Assembly (NCBI GenBank): GCA_037446115.1
Contig: JBBIJF010000003.1
Location: 1-64,000 of the forward strand
From: JANWXD01 sp037446115
GTDB lineage: Bacteria; Acidobacteriota; Terriglobia; Bryobacterales; Bryobacteraceae
Direction: 5' to 3'
DNA length: 64,000 nucleotides
The position numbers were made by a program, and so were the translations under genes. The notes beneath the pieces are model-generated. The model saw nothing but the letters and a program-made list of their open reading frames with translations. It did no database searches and was not told the origin of the DNA. Shown one piece after another: positions 42,214-50,699 of the stretch (its first letter is position 1; every line of letters starts with the position of its first letter).

Positions 42214-42864
42214 TTACGGTACCGAAAAGCGCGCGATGTAGCCGTAAATCCCCGGCTCCTGGTTCCACCAGCGGTGCTGGAAGTCGTCCGCCCAAGAGCG
42301 GCTGTACTCCGCCGTGGCGAGTGTGCGCTCCACGGTCGGGATGAACGGCTCGTACCACAGCGAGGAACCCAGGTGGGCGTCGTCGGGCAGCCGGGCCGGC
42401 CGCACGACAAGGCGGACTTGGTTGCCAGCCTGGACGGCCAGGCGTTCCTGCTCCCGCACGACGGAGATCGGCGCGCGGTGCACGCCTACAATCCGCCCGA
42501 GCGCGGATCCAAAGCGATCGCGCAGCAAGTCCACGAGCGCCTCCTGCTGCGCCGCGGTCGCGTCCACGAACAGTACGCTCTTACGCTCCGTGTCGGGCAA
42601 GCCGAGGTGCGCGCTTCCCAGGACTACGGCGATGGCTTTGGCTCCGCCGAGCGCGACGCCGCGATAGTTTCCTTCCCGGACGCTCCAGGCCAACAAGGCT
42701 TCGCGCCCGCCGGTGGCCATCTCGCCGGAGTAGAGGCAGCCGCAGGTGTACACATGGCCCGAACGCACCTCGACGTAGTCACCCGTCACGGCGGCAGGCG
42801 TGGCGGCCAGGAGGGCTCCGCCGAGGAGCACGAGCAGGGCGAAAGACAGACTCACGGACTTCAT
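42214..42864 (-). CDS. Secreted DUF1326 protein
   Basis: 216 residues. ATG 42864 has GGAGGTGGAG upstream and begins a signal peptide (MKSVSLSFALLVLLGGALLAA). The DUF1326 region reads VRSGHVYTCGCLYSGEMATGGREALLAWSV (about residues 30-60), with a CGC motif near the N-terminus of the domain. The family is of unknown function and often found in secreted proteins of soil bacteria. It precedes the prepilin peptidase by 64 bp on the same strand. Confidence 0.85.
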   Translation of the reverse strand: MKSVSLSFALLVLLGGALLAATPAAVTGDYVEVRSGHVYTCGCLYSGEMATGGREALLAWSVREGNYRGVALGGAKAIAVVLGSAHLGLPDTERKSVLFVDATAAQQEALVDLLRDRFGSALGRIVGVHRAPISVVREQERLAVQAGNQVRLVVRPARLPDDAHLGSSLWYEPFIPTVERTLATAEYSRSWADDFQHRWWNQEPGIYGYIARFSVP

Positions 42865-42922
42865 GATCTCCACCTCCGTTTGTCCATAATTTACCACGGC
42901 CGCGGGTGCCAGGATCCGGCTG

Positions 42923-44947
42923 TCAGAGTCCGGAGGCGAAGCTGTGGTCGTAGCGGCCCTCGAGCACGGCTTCGAGGCTCAAGGTGCGGAACACGTGGTC
43001 GGGCTTGCCGTAGAGGGCGTAGACGGCGCGCGTCTGCTCGTAAGCCTGCGGCATGCGGGCGTAGAAATTGAGGCGCCGCGGGGCCAGCAGAGCCGCTGCT
43101 TCGGGAAGATCCGTGTAGCGCAGTATGCCCAGGAACCACGGGCCGTCGCTGTGGCTGGAGGGCGGATCCAGGAGGACGACCTGGTGCACGGAGGGCTCCA
43201 GAATGGCGGCGTACAGGCCGAGGATGCCGGAGACGCCCTTGCCGGCGACGGTGATGCGCCCGGGGTCCACGCCGTCCCGAGCGCGCAGCGCTTGAAAGGC
43301 GGCGAGCACGTCCATGAGACGCATGGAATCCACAGTGTGGCCGACAAACATGGCGTTGCGCAGCACCGACTTCCAGAACGTCTTTTCCCAGGGGACCTCG
43401 CCCACGCCGCGCGGGTACACCGCCATCCAGGCGGCGCGGCCGCGCTGGATGACCCCACGAAGCAGCGCCTGGATCGCGGCCGCGTCTTCCCCGTCGGAGG
43501 CGACGTACAAAAGGGCCGGCAGGCGTTCTGCCGCGTCCTTAGGTCTGTAAAACAGAGCCCGGAGCGTGACCTCCCGGCCTGTGTCGAGGACCAGCTCCTG
43601 CAAGGGGCCGGCGGTTGCCGGAAGCAGGCTCCTCAAAGCCACTTGTTGCGGCCGGCGCTCCACCGGGGCGAAGACTTTGGCTTCGAGCTGCTGCAATAAC
43701 TGGCTCCGTCGCGCCTCCCAAGCTGCCAGCGACCGGAAGGAACCCGACGGCGGGCGCGGCGTGAAGCGCTCGTGGATGCGGTAATTTTCCGCATCCTCCG
43801 GGGGATGCCCGGCGAAGACGGCCAGGTTTTCGGCGGGCTCGTCCACGTAGGTCAAGTCCAGCGTTCGGTCCGCGGCGCCGAAGAAATAGCGGTCAAACCA
43901 CCGGATGGCCTGCTCGCGGAGGAAGTCGGAATCTTGATGGCCTGTGTCCACAACGACGTTACGAAAATCATCCGGCCGGCCGTAGGAGCGGTACAGTCCG
44001 GCGATTCGCCGTTCAAATTCTTCGTATCCCGGGACCGGAAACAGCGCATCCTTGCGTCCGTGGGCGGTGAGCAACGGGCGCGGCGCAATCAAAGCTCCCA
44101 GGTGCATCAGATCGTGGCGCGCGAAGTTGATGGGGAACATACAGTCGCAGTGGCGCCGCTGGGTGTCGTCCTCGACCATGGCGGCATAGGTGCCGGTGCC
44201 CATCACCGGCACGACGGCTTGGATGCGCTCGTCCACGGCGGCGGTGAACCAGCTCATGGCGGCGCCCCCCGAGCGGCCGGTCATCCCGATACGGCTGCGG
44301 TCCACTTCGGGGCGCGTCTCCAGGTAGTCCAGTGCCCGGATGGCGTTCCAGACTTCGACGCCCGCAGGCGTGTAGGCGCGCGCGTACCAGTCGTACATCT
44401 CCTGGTTGGAAACCCCGTGGTGGAGGGCGAAGGTCTCCGCAATCTGGATCGGATCGAGGATCAACGCGGCATAGCCGTTTTTGGCAAACGAAATCCCGTG
44501 GCGCTGGTACATGGTTTTGGCGCCGTACGGGGAATAGCCGTGGCCGCAGACGTAGAGGATGCCCGGCACGGGGCCGGGACGGTGTTTAGGTAAATAGAAG
44601 TTCGCCGTCACGTAGAGCTTGGGGAGGCTTTCGAAGGCCAGTTTCTCGACGAGGTAGGCGCCGCGGTCGAGCGTGCCTGTGATGCGGGGATTGAGCGGAG
44701 ACCGCTCCGGCCACGGCAGCAGGCCGAGCATGTCGCGCAGTTCTTCCCGGCGGCGCGCGCGCAGGGGCTCCCAGACGTCCCGGGAGGCGATCTCGGCAGC
44801 GGCGCGCTCCGTTACCAGACGCGCTTCGCGTTCGAGCCAGCGGCGGACCTCGGTGCGACTTTCGAGCATGCGCTGCCAGGCCGTCTGAGGAAGCGGGTTC
44901 TGTGCGGCGGCGATTGAGACCAGCAGCGCGGCAAGCAGGAACCTCAT
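42923..44947 (-). CDS. Secreted alpha/beta-hydrolase (acetyl-xylan-esterase-like), two-part
   Basis: 674 residues. ATG 44947 starts a good signal peptide (MRFLLAALLVSIAAAQ); the longer frame is not protein-like. The first ~400 residues are an alpha/beta hydrolase of the acetyl xylan esterase / glucuronoyl esterase-like group: oxyanion region PGILYVCGHGYSPYG, nucleophile elbow GMTGRSGGAAMSW and catalytic His in VVVDTGHQDSDF. A second, more degenerate hydrolase-like part follows (PALLYVASDGEDAA, ITVAGKGVSGILGLYAA), with Gly-Lys-Gly in place of a Ser elbow. It probably de-esterifies plant polymer sugars outside the cytoplasm; the substrate is inferred. ATG lies 7 nt after CATAAT. Confidence 0.85.
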   Translation of the reverse strand: MRFLLAALLVSIAAAQNPLPQTAWQRMLESRTEVRRWLEREARLVTERAAAEIASRDVWEPLRARRREELRDMLGLLPWPERSPLNPRITGTLDRGAYLVEKLAFESLPKLYVTANFYLPKHRPGPVPGILYVCGHGYSPYGAKTMYQRHGISFAKNGYAALILDPIQIAETFALHHGVSNQEMYDWYARAYTPAGVEVWNAIRALDYLETRPEVDRSRIGMTGRSGGAAMSWFTAAVDERIQAVVPVMGTGTYAAMVEDDTQRRHCDCMFPINFARHDLMHLGALIAPRPLLTAHGRKDALFPVPGYEEFERRIAGLYRSYGRPDDFRNVVVDTGHQDSDFLREQAIRWFDRYFFGAADRTLDLTYVDEPAENLAVFAGHPPEDAENYRIHERFTPRPPSGSFRSLAAWEARRSQLLQQLEAKVFAPVERRPQQVALRSLLPATAGPLQELVLDTGREVTLRALFYRPKDAAERLPALLYVASDGEDAAAIQALLRGVIQRGRAAWMAVYPRGVGEVPWEKTFWKSVLRNAMFVGHTVDSMRLMDVLAAFQALRARDGVDPGRITVAGKGVSGILGLYAAILEPSVHQVVLLDPPSSHSDGPWFLGILRYTDLPEAAALLAPRRLNFYARMPQAYEQTRAVYALYGKPDHVFRTLSLEAVLEGRYDHSFASGL

Positions 44948-44954
44948 GGCCGCG

Positions 44955-44960
44955 ATTATG
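44955..44960 (-). promoter_or_regulatory. -10 hexamer, possible leaderless start of the secreted hydrolase
   Basis: CATAAT on the minus strand, 7 nt before ATG 44947. First base departs from consensus. Confidence 0.3.
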
Positions 44961-45047
44961 TCACAGCTTCCGGTTTGGAAGGCTCGAGCGGGCAGGACCG
45001 CCTGAAAGGGCGCAGCCGGATGCAGCGCACAAGGCGGGAATCGGCGA

Positions 45048-45053
45048 TAATCG
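45048..45053 (+). promoter_or_regulatory. -10 hexamer, possible leaderless start of cysE
   Basis: GATAAT, 6 nt before ATG 45060. First base departs from consensus; no clear -35. Confidence 0.3.
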
Positions 45054-45059
45054 GAACAG

Positions 45060-45725
45060 ATGTTCCGGACCATCCGGGAGCAGATCGAGACGATTTTTCG
45101 GGAAGATCCCGCGGCGAAGAGCGTGCTCGAGATCGTGCTCTGCTATCCGGGCTTTCACGCCATCCTTCTGCACCGGCTGGCCCACCGGCTGTATCGCTGG
45201 CGGATTCCACTGATTCCGCGGGTGATTTCCCAGATCAGCCGGTGGCTGACGGGGATCGAGATCCACCCGGGCGCCAAGATCGGGCGGCGCTTTTTCATTG
45301 ATCACGGCATGGGCGTTGTGATCGGCGAGACGACCGAGATCGGCGATGATGTGCTGCTCTACCAGGGTGTGACGCTCGGCGGCACGGGAAAGGAGAAGGG
45401 CAAGCGCCATCCCACGATCGGCAACCACGTGGTGATCGGCGCCGGCGCCAAAGTGCTGGGCAACATCCGTATCGGAAATCACGTGAAGATCGGCGCCGGC
45501 TCCGTGGTGATTCACTCCGTGCCGGACCACTCCACGGTCGTGGGCGTGCCGGGGCGCATCGTGCGCACGCGCGGCGAGCTGGTGGAGAACGAGATCCTCG
45601 AGCACGGCAAGCTGCCCGATCCCCAGGGGCAGGCGATCGAGGAGCTCACGCGCCGGCTCGAGCAACTCGAGCAACAGGTGCACGCGCTGCTGGAGGAGCG
45701 CGTGGGGGAGAAGCGGGCGCATTGA
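45060..45725 (+). CDS. cysE: Serine O-acetyltransferase
   Basis: 221 residues, the short EpsC-type form. It acetylates serine with acetyl-CoA, the first step of cysteine synthesis. The left-handed beta-helix hexapeptide repeats are clear (IEIHPGAKIGRRFFIDHGMGVVIGE, DDVLLYQGVTLGGTGKEKGKRHP, GNIRIGNHVKIGAGSVV), with the catalytic His in IDHG and the GTGK/RHP substrate loop. The C-terminal ~35 residues form a coiled coil (LTRRLEQLEQQVHALLEE). The GT2 gene begins 2 bp after its stop. Confidence 0.95.
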   Translation: MFRTIREQIETIFREDPAAKSVLEIVLCYPGFHAILLHRLAHRLYRWRIPLIPRVISQISRWLTGIEIHPGAKIGRRFFIDHGMGVVIGETTEIGDDVLLYQGVTLGGTGKEKGKRHPTIGNHVVIGAGAKVLGNIRIGNHVKIGAGSVVIHSVPDHSTVVGVPGRIVRTRGELVENEILEHGKLPDPQGQAIEELTRRLEQLEQQVHALLEERVGEKRAH

Positions 45726-45727
45726 CG

Positions 45728-46705
45728 ATGGCCAAGATCTCCGTCGTCATCCCCGTGCACAACGAGGAGCCCTCCCTGCTGCCGCTCTACGACAAGCTCA
45801 CCGCCGTGCTGGAACGGCTGGGGCGTCCGTTCGAGATCATTTTCGTGGATGATGCCTCCACGGACCGCAGCTTTGAGCTGCTCTCGAATCTGGTGGAAAC
45901 GGACGCGCGGCTCAAAGTGATTCGCCTGCGCCGCAATTTCGGGCAGACGGCGGCGCTGGCGGCGGGTTTTCATCACGCGCAGGGCGACATCGTGGTCTCC
46001 ATGGACGGCGACCTGCAGCACGACCCGGAGGATCTGCCGGCCCTGGTGGCCAAGATCGAAGAGGGCTACGACATCGCCAGCGGCTGGAGAAAGCAGCGGG
46101 TGGACGCGGCCCTGACGCGGAGGCTACCCTCCCGCATCGCCAACTGGCTCATGGCCAAGGTCTCCGGCTTGAACCTGCACGACTTCGGCACGACGTTCAA
46201 GGCCTACCGGGCCGAGATCCTCAAAGACGTGGAGCTGTACGGGGAGTTGCACCGCTTCATCCCGGCCCTGGCGAGCTTTTACGGGGCCCGCGTGGCGGAA
46301 GTGCCCATCCGGAATACGCCCCGGCGCAGCGGCAGCTCCCACTACGGACTGCGGCGCACCTTTCACGTTCTGTTCGACATCCTCACGGTAAAATTCCTGC
46401 TGAGCTATCTGACCCGCCCGATGCACTTCTTCGGCAGGGTGGGACTGGTGGCGACGGCAGGGGGCACCGGGATCCTGGGCTGGCTGGTGGCGGACAAGAT
46501 CCGCGGCCACGAGTTGATGACCGAGCACGGCCCGTTGCTGATCGCCGGGGCGCTGCTGCTGATCACGGGAATCATCATGTTCAGCACCGGGCTTTTGGGT
46601 GAGGTGCTGATGCGGACCTACTTCGAAAGCCAGGGCCGCCGCATCTACGCCATCCGGGAGATTCGCGAGCGGCGCGAGCCGCCGGTCAAAGGGAGCCGTA
46701 AGTAG
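45728..46705 (+). CDS. GT2 glycosyltransferase with two C-terminal membrane helices (GtrB/ArnC-like)
   Basis: 325 residues. ATG 45728 is preferred over an overlapping TTG at 45722. GT-A motifs: VVIPVHNEEPSL, FVDDASTDRSF, DxD region SMDGDLQHDPEDLP and RRNFGQTAALAAGF. Two membrane helices (VGLVATAGGTGILGWLVA, LLIAGALLLITGIIMFSTGLL) place it with enzymes that attach a sugar to undecaprenyl phosphate at the inner membrane. Such lipid-linked sugars feed GT-C transferases, several of which are in this window. Runs with cysE; converges on the TrmB gene, overlapping it by 20 bp. Confidence 0.9.
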   Translation: MAKISVVIPVHNEEPSLLPLYDKLTAVLERLGRPFEIIFVDDASTDRSFELLSNLVETDARLKVIRLRRNFGQTAALAAGFHHAQGDIVVSMDGDLQHDPEDLPALVAKIEEGYDIASGWRKQRVDAALTRRLPSRIANWLMAKVSGLNLHDFGTTFKAYRAEILKDVELYGELHRFIPALASFYGARVAEVPIRNTPRRSGSSHYGLRRTFHVLFDILTVKFLLSYLTRPMHFFGRVGLVATAGGTGILGWLVADKIRGHELMTEHGPLLIAGALLLITGIIMFSTGLLGEVLMRTYFESQGRRIYAIREIRERREPPVKGSRK

Positions 46706-47537
46706 CTCCGGTTTCCGGAGCGAGTAGCCGCGAGCGCTGCCAGTACTCCTCAAACAGGCCTTTCATGGCCTGACCGAAGCCGGCATGATCGAAGACCACG
46801 GAGGTCCAGGTGGGCTTGGTGATAACCGGATCCAGGAGCGCCACCAGCCCCTGGCGTCCGTCAAACAATGCGAGTTTCATGGGCAAGGAATCCGCCTGCC
46901 GCACCTCGACGCCGGCGGCGAGGTAGTCTTCCAGCCGCTGGCGGTGCTCGGCATCCAGCGGCTCGGAGCCGAGCAAAAGGCGGCAGCAGACGCCCCGCAG
47001 GCGCGCCTGTTTCACCAGCTGCTCTTCCAGCGGATCCACGGCGTAAGGAGGGCGGGAGAACTCGAGGTACTCGGACTGCACTTCCGACAGCATGCGGCGG
47101 TACTGGGCGGCGGTCTGCTCGGGATCGCTGACGATGCGCAAAAAGTCGAGCGTGCCGCGCCCTCCTCGTCCTTCCGAATAGGCCGCCGTCAGGTCGTGAA
47201 CGAGCCCCTCGGCCAGGCGCGCCTGGTCGGTGAGCTCCTGTTCGAGCAACTGTCGCTTGCGGCCGATGTAAGCGGGGATCGCCAGCGCGGGCTCGACGGC
47301 GGAAAAGAGCTTCGTCTTCTCCTGCACGACTTGAGCGAAGCCCTTCTCCACCAGGCTGTCCAGCACCTCGTAGATCTTCTGGCGGGGAACGTGTGCGCGC
47401 GCAGCGAGCTCCAGGGCCTTGAAACGCGGATGGCCGATGAGCACCAGATAGGAACGGGCCTCGTAGGCGTTCAGGCCGATTTGCTGGAGGCGCCGCCAAA
47501 AGCGCTGGAAGTCGATCGGCGGGAGTTCCTGATCCAT
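46686..47537 (-). CDS. TrmB-family transcriptional regulator
   Basis: 283 residues from ATG 47537 (MDQELPPIDFQRFWRRL); the longer frame is not coding. An N-terminal winged helix (LNAYEARSYLVLIGHPRFKALELAARAHVPRQKIYEVLDSLVEKGF, about residues 20-65) is followed by a linker coiled coil and a C-terminal TrmB effector domain (VCCRLLLGSEPLDAEHRQRLEDY, LALFDGRQGLVALLDP). TrmB-type regulators often bind sugars, but bacterial ones are varied. Divergent from hemQ with 104 bp between the starts; it could control that gene. Confidence 0.88.
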   Translation of the reverse strand: MDQELPPIDFQRFWRRLQQIGLNAYEARSYLVLIGHPRFKALELAARAHVPRQKIYEVLDSLVEKGFAQVVQEKTKLFSAVEPALAIPAYIGRKRQLLEQELTDQARLAEGLVHDLTAAYSEGRGGRGTLDFLRIVSDPEQTAAQYRRMLSEVQSEYLEFSRPPYAVDPLEEQLVKQARLRGVCCRLLLGSEPLDAEHRQRLEDYLAAGVEVRQADSLPMKLALFDGRQGLVALLDPVITKPTWTSVVFDHAGFGQAMKGLFEEYWQRSRLLAPETGATYGSL

Positions 47538-47641
47538 GGTCCAGTCTGCTTGAGACAAACACCATATCAAAGCCGGAGCCGGCCGGCCACGGGGCATCGC
47601 CCGCGTTGCGGCTAAAGTAAGAGAAGAGAGGAACGGATGCC

Positions 47642-48523
47642 ATGTACGGAGAGTCTGAACGCGCTGTGGTGACGCAGCCAGCGGCGTTGCCCCCCGTGCC
47701 GCTGACCGTGGAGGGAGCCAGCATCCTCCACCAGATCTTCCGCCTGCGCCGCGCGGAGTGGAGGGCGCTGGAGGCGGAGGCACGCCGCGCCATCGCCGCG
47801 GAGGCGGCCGCAACTCTGAGCGAGATGGAAGGTGAAGGCGAGTGCCGGACGGCGCTCTATGCCTTGCTGGGCCACAAAGGCGACCTCCTGGTGCTTCATT
47901 TCCGGCATAGCTTCGTGGAACTGGGCGAGGCGGAGCTCCGATTGGGTTCCCTGCGGTTTGCCGACTTTCTGGAGCCGAAGGCTTCGTATCTTTCCGTGGT
48001 GGAGCTGGGTCTTTACGACTCCTCCGTGCGGCTTTACAGCCGGCTGGCGGAGCGCGGTCTGGAGCCGGGGAGCGAGGAGTGGGCCCGGGAGGTGGAGGAG
48101 ACGCTGGCGCAGCACCGCAAGGCCATGGCTCCGCGCTTGTGGCCTTCCATTCCGCCGCGCCGCTACCTCTGCTTCTATCCCATGGACCGCAAGCGCGACG
48201 CTTCCGGCAACTGGTACCGGCTGCCCATCACCGAGCGCCAGCGACTGATGCACGAGCACGGCGAGGCGGGCCGCCGATACGCGGGTCAGGTTCAGCAGAT
48301 CATCTCGGGCTCGATCGGCTTTGACGACTGGGAATGGGGCGTGGATTTGTTCGCCGACGACCCCCTGGTGTTCAAAAAGCTGATCTACGAGATGCGCTTT
48401 GATGAAGTGAGTGCGGTCTACGCTGCCTTCGGCTCGTTTTACGTGGGGCTGCGCTTTGCCGCCCAGGATCTGGGCATGTGGCTCGAAGGCAGGCTACCGG
48501 ACTGGCTGCCCGCACGGCACTGA
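47642..48523 (+). CDS. hemQ: Coproheme decarboxylase (chlorite-dismutase family HemQ)
   Basis: 293 residues. HemQ makes haem b from coprohaem by two peroxide-dependent decarboxylations in the coproporphyrin-dependent pathway. Conserved blocks: ALLGHKGDLLVLHFR, YLCFYPMDRKRDASGNWYRLP (with the reactive Tyr), RQRLMHEHGEAGRRYAG (proximal His) and IGFDDWEWGVDLFADDP. A ~25-residue N-terminal tail is poorly conserved. True chlorite dismutases have an Arg at the distal side; this sequence fits the HemQ clade better. GAGAGGA lies upstream of the ATG. Haem supply fits the many haem proteins in the window. Confidence 0.93.
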   Translation: MYGESERAVVTQPAALPPVPLTVEGASILHQIFRLRRAEWRALEAEARRAIAAEAAATLSEMEGEGECRTALYALLGHKGDLLVLHFRHSFVELGEAELRLGSLRFADFLEPKASYLSVVELGLYDSSVRLYSRLAERGLEPGSEEWAREVEETLAQHRKAMAPRLWPSIPPRRYLCFYPMDRKRDASGNWYRLPITERQRLMHEHGEAGRRYAGQVQQIISGSIGFDDWEWGVDLFADDPLVFKKLIYEMRFDEVSAVYAAFGSFYVGLRFAAQDLGMWLEGRLPDWLPARH

Positions 48524-48600
48524 GAGAAGCCGCGCGGAGAAGAGATCTGCGCGCCTGCGCGCGGGCAGCCTCCGGGCCCGCCTCCGTGTTCAGGTGACCT

Positions 48601-49083
48601 TCAGGATTCCTTCCGGTCGAGGACGAACTTCAGATCCGCCTCACCCTGGGGTCCGGCAATGTGCGTGTCAATCGAGAGCGTTTTCTTGTCCTCCGAGAGC
48701 CGCCACTTTTCGGTGATGGTCAGTTCGGTGTCCTGGAAGGTGCGCTTGGACTCGATGACCAGGGTGGCGCCGTCCCACTTGGCCACGCCCTTGACCTGCT
48801 GGCCGCGGATGGTGTTGACGGACTCCTTGCCGTCGGTGGTGTAGCGCAGCTCCGTGGTGAACTCACCCCGTTCACCGGCCTGTGTGGTGACGGTGTGGAA
48901 GTTGGGTTCCTCGTGGGTGATCTTGCGAATGAATTTTGCGGGCGCCGGGAAAGGTCCGAAGTCGCTCTTGGCGGCGTTCAAAGTCCACTCGCCGGAAAAA
49001 TTCGGTTTTTCCTGCGCAAATCCTCCGCCGGCAGCCAAGACCAGCACAGCCGCCAGGCAAAACAGCTTTGCCGTAGTTTTCAC
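48601..49083 (-). CDS. Small secreted protein of unknown function
   Basis: 160 residues from GTG, with GGAGA 6 nt upstream. Signal peptide MKTTAKLFCLAAVLVLAAGGGFAQ and a mature beta-rich domain starting NFSGEWTLNAAKSDFGPFP, a start typical of a large secreted family in Acidobacteriota. A lipocalin-like fold is possible (alternating strands: HTVTTQAGERGEFTTELRY, TLVIESKRTF). No function known. It begins 2 bp after the permease stop, so the two may be cotranscribed. Confidence 0.82.
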   Translation of the reverse strand: MKTTAKLFCLAAVLVLAAGGGFAQEKPNFSGEWTLNAAKSDFGPFPAPAKFIRKITHEEPNFHTVTTQAGERGEFTTELRYTTDGKESVNTIRGQQVKGVAKWDGATLVIESKRTFQDTELTITEKWRLSEDKKTLSIDTHIAGPQGEADLKFVLDRKES

Positions 49084-49085
49084 GT

Positions 49086-50555
49086 TCAGTCTCCTCTTTG
49101 CAGTTCCAGTTGGCGGGCGGCGGCCAGGAGGCTATGGCGGCGGCCGTAGCCGAAGTAGATCGCCAGCCCGAGAATCAGCCATACAAACAGCCGCAGCCAG
49201 TTACTCCAGCCGAGGCCGTACATCATGAGCGCGTTGACCAGGATGCCCAGCACCGGCACGACCGGAACCCAGGGGGTCTTGAACGGCCTGGGAAGATCCG
49301 GTTGGGTGCGGCGCATGATCAAGATGCCTCCGCAGACGATGACAAAGGCAAACAGGGTGCCGATGCTGGTCATCTGGCCCACCGCGGAGATGGGTGCGAA
49401 GGCGGAAAACAGACTGACAAACAGCATCAGCAGCAGATTAGAACGCCAGGGTGTCCGGAACCGGGGGTGGATGTCGGAGAAGACCTTGGGGAGCAAACCG
49501 TCCCGCGACATGGAAAAGAACACCCGGGACTGGCCGAGCAGCATCACCAGAATTACGGAGGTCAGCCCGGCGAGAATGGCCAGCTTGATCAGGGCCGCCA
49601 GCCACCCGTAGGGGGTGTGAGCTACGGCGACGGCCACCGGCGCCGCCGCTCCTTTGAACTCGGTGTAGTGGGCCAGACCCGTCATGACGATCGAAAACAA
49701 CACGTACAGCAGGGTGCAGATCGCCAGCGAGCCGATAATGCCCACGGGCATGTCCTTTTGCGGGTTGCGCGCCTCCTGAGCTGCGGTGGAGACGGCGTCA
49801 AATCCGATGTAGGCGAAGAAGATGACGCCCGCCGCCTTCAGAACGCCGCTCCAGCCGAACTCGCCGAACTTGCCCGTATTCGGCGGAATGAACGGCGTGT
49901 AGTTTTCCGCCTTGATGTACCAGACTCCGACCGCGATGAAGACCACCACCACGGCCACCTTGATGGTCACCATGATGGCGTTGGCCGTGGCGGACTCTTT
50001 GATGCCCACCATCAGCAGGCAGGAGATCAGCACGATGATGAACACGGCGGGCAGATTGACGATTCCGTGGACGAGCTCGCCGTTCGGCAGCTGGACGGGC
50101 TGCCAGGGAGAGGCCACCAACTGGGGGGGCAGCTCAATCCCCAAGTCATGCAGGAAACTGACGATATAAGCCGACCACGATATCGAGACCGTGGCGGCGC
50201 CGACGGCGTACTCGAGCACCAGATCCCAGCCGATGATCCACGCGATGAGCTCGCCCATGGTGGCGTAGGAGTAGGTGTAGGCGCTTCCCGCGATCGGGAT
50301 CATGGTGGCAAACTCGCTGTAACAAAAGCCGGCCAGAGCACAGCCGATGGCGGCGATCACGAAGGAGAGGGCGATGGCAGGACCGGCGTATTCGGCGGCG
50401 GCGATTCCGGTAAGGGAGAACAGGCCCGCGCCGATAATGGCGCCGATGCCCAAAGCCACGAGATTGCCTGGTCCCAGCGTGCGGCGTAAGGTGTGCTCAC
50501 CGGCTTCGGACTCGGCCAGAATGCGGCTGATCGGCTTGGTTGCCAGCAGACTCAT
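49086..50555 (-). CDS. APC-family amino-acid permease (CAT-like)
   Basis: 489 residues with 12-13 membrane helices. TM1 has the APC signature (LVALGIGAIIGAGLFSLTG) and TM3/TM6 (GSAYTYSYATMGE, FFAYIGFDAVSTAAQEARNPQKD) match the cationic amino-acid transporter group. The substrate cannot be fixed. GGGAGC lies upstream of the start and a TATAGT hexamer about 45 nt further. A second APC permease of a different subgroup follows 144 bp upstream on the same strand. Confidence 0.92.
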   Translation of the reverse strand: MSLLATKPISRILAESEAGEHTLRRTLGPGNLVALGIGAIIGAGLFSLTGIAAAEYAGPAIALSFVIAAIGCALAGFCYSEFATMIPIAGSAYTYSYATMGELIAWIIGWDLVLEYAVGAATVSISWSAYIVSFLHDLGIELPPQLVASPWQPVQLPNGELVHGIVNLPAVFIIVLISCLLMVGIKESATANAIMVTIKVAVVVVFIAVGVWYIKAENYTPFIPPNTGKFGEFGWSGVLKAAGVIFFAYIGFDAVSTAAQEARNPQKDMPVGIIGSLAICTLLYVLFSIVMTGLAHYTEFKGAAAPVAVAVAHTPYGWLAALIKLAILAGLTSVILVMLLGQSRVFFSMSRDGLLPKVFSDIHPRFRTPWRSNLLLMLFVSLFSAFAPISAVGQMTSIGTLFAFVIVCGGILIMRRTQPDLPRPFKTPWVPVVPVLGILVNALMMYGLGWSNWLRLFVWLILGLAIYFGYGRRHSLLAAARQLELQRGD

Positions 50556-50635
50556 GCGCTTGTTCGCTCCCAGGGTTGCCGGGGAGATGAAACTGCAACT
50601 ATAACAGAAGCGCCGGCCGGCCTGTGCCTGCCGCC

Positions 50636-50673
50636 GGATCCTCCGCGAGCCGATCCGCGGGAGTATCGGATCC
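50636..50673 (-). terminator. Possible hairpin between the two permease genes
   Basis: Inverted repeat with GGATCC at both ends (50636-50641, 50668-50673) and an imperfect GC inner stem; lies 27-64 bp after the second permease stop. No T run, so low confidence. Confidence 0.3.
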
Positions 50674-50699
50674 TCAGAGCCTGCTTTTCCCTCAAAGTC

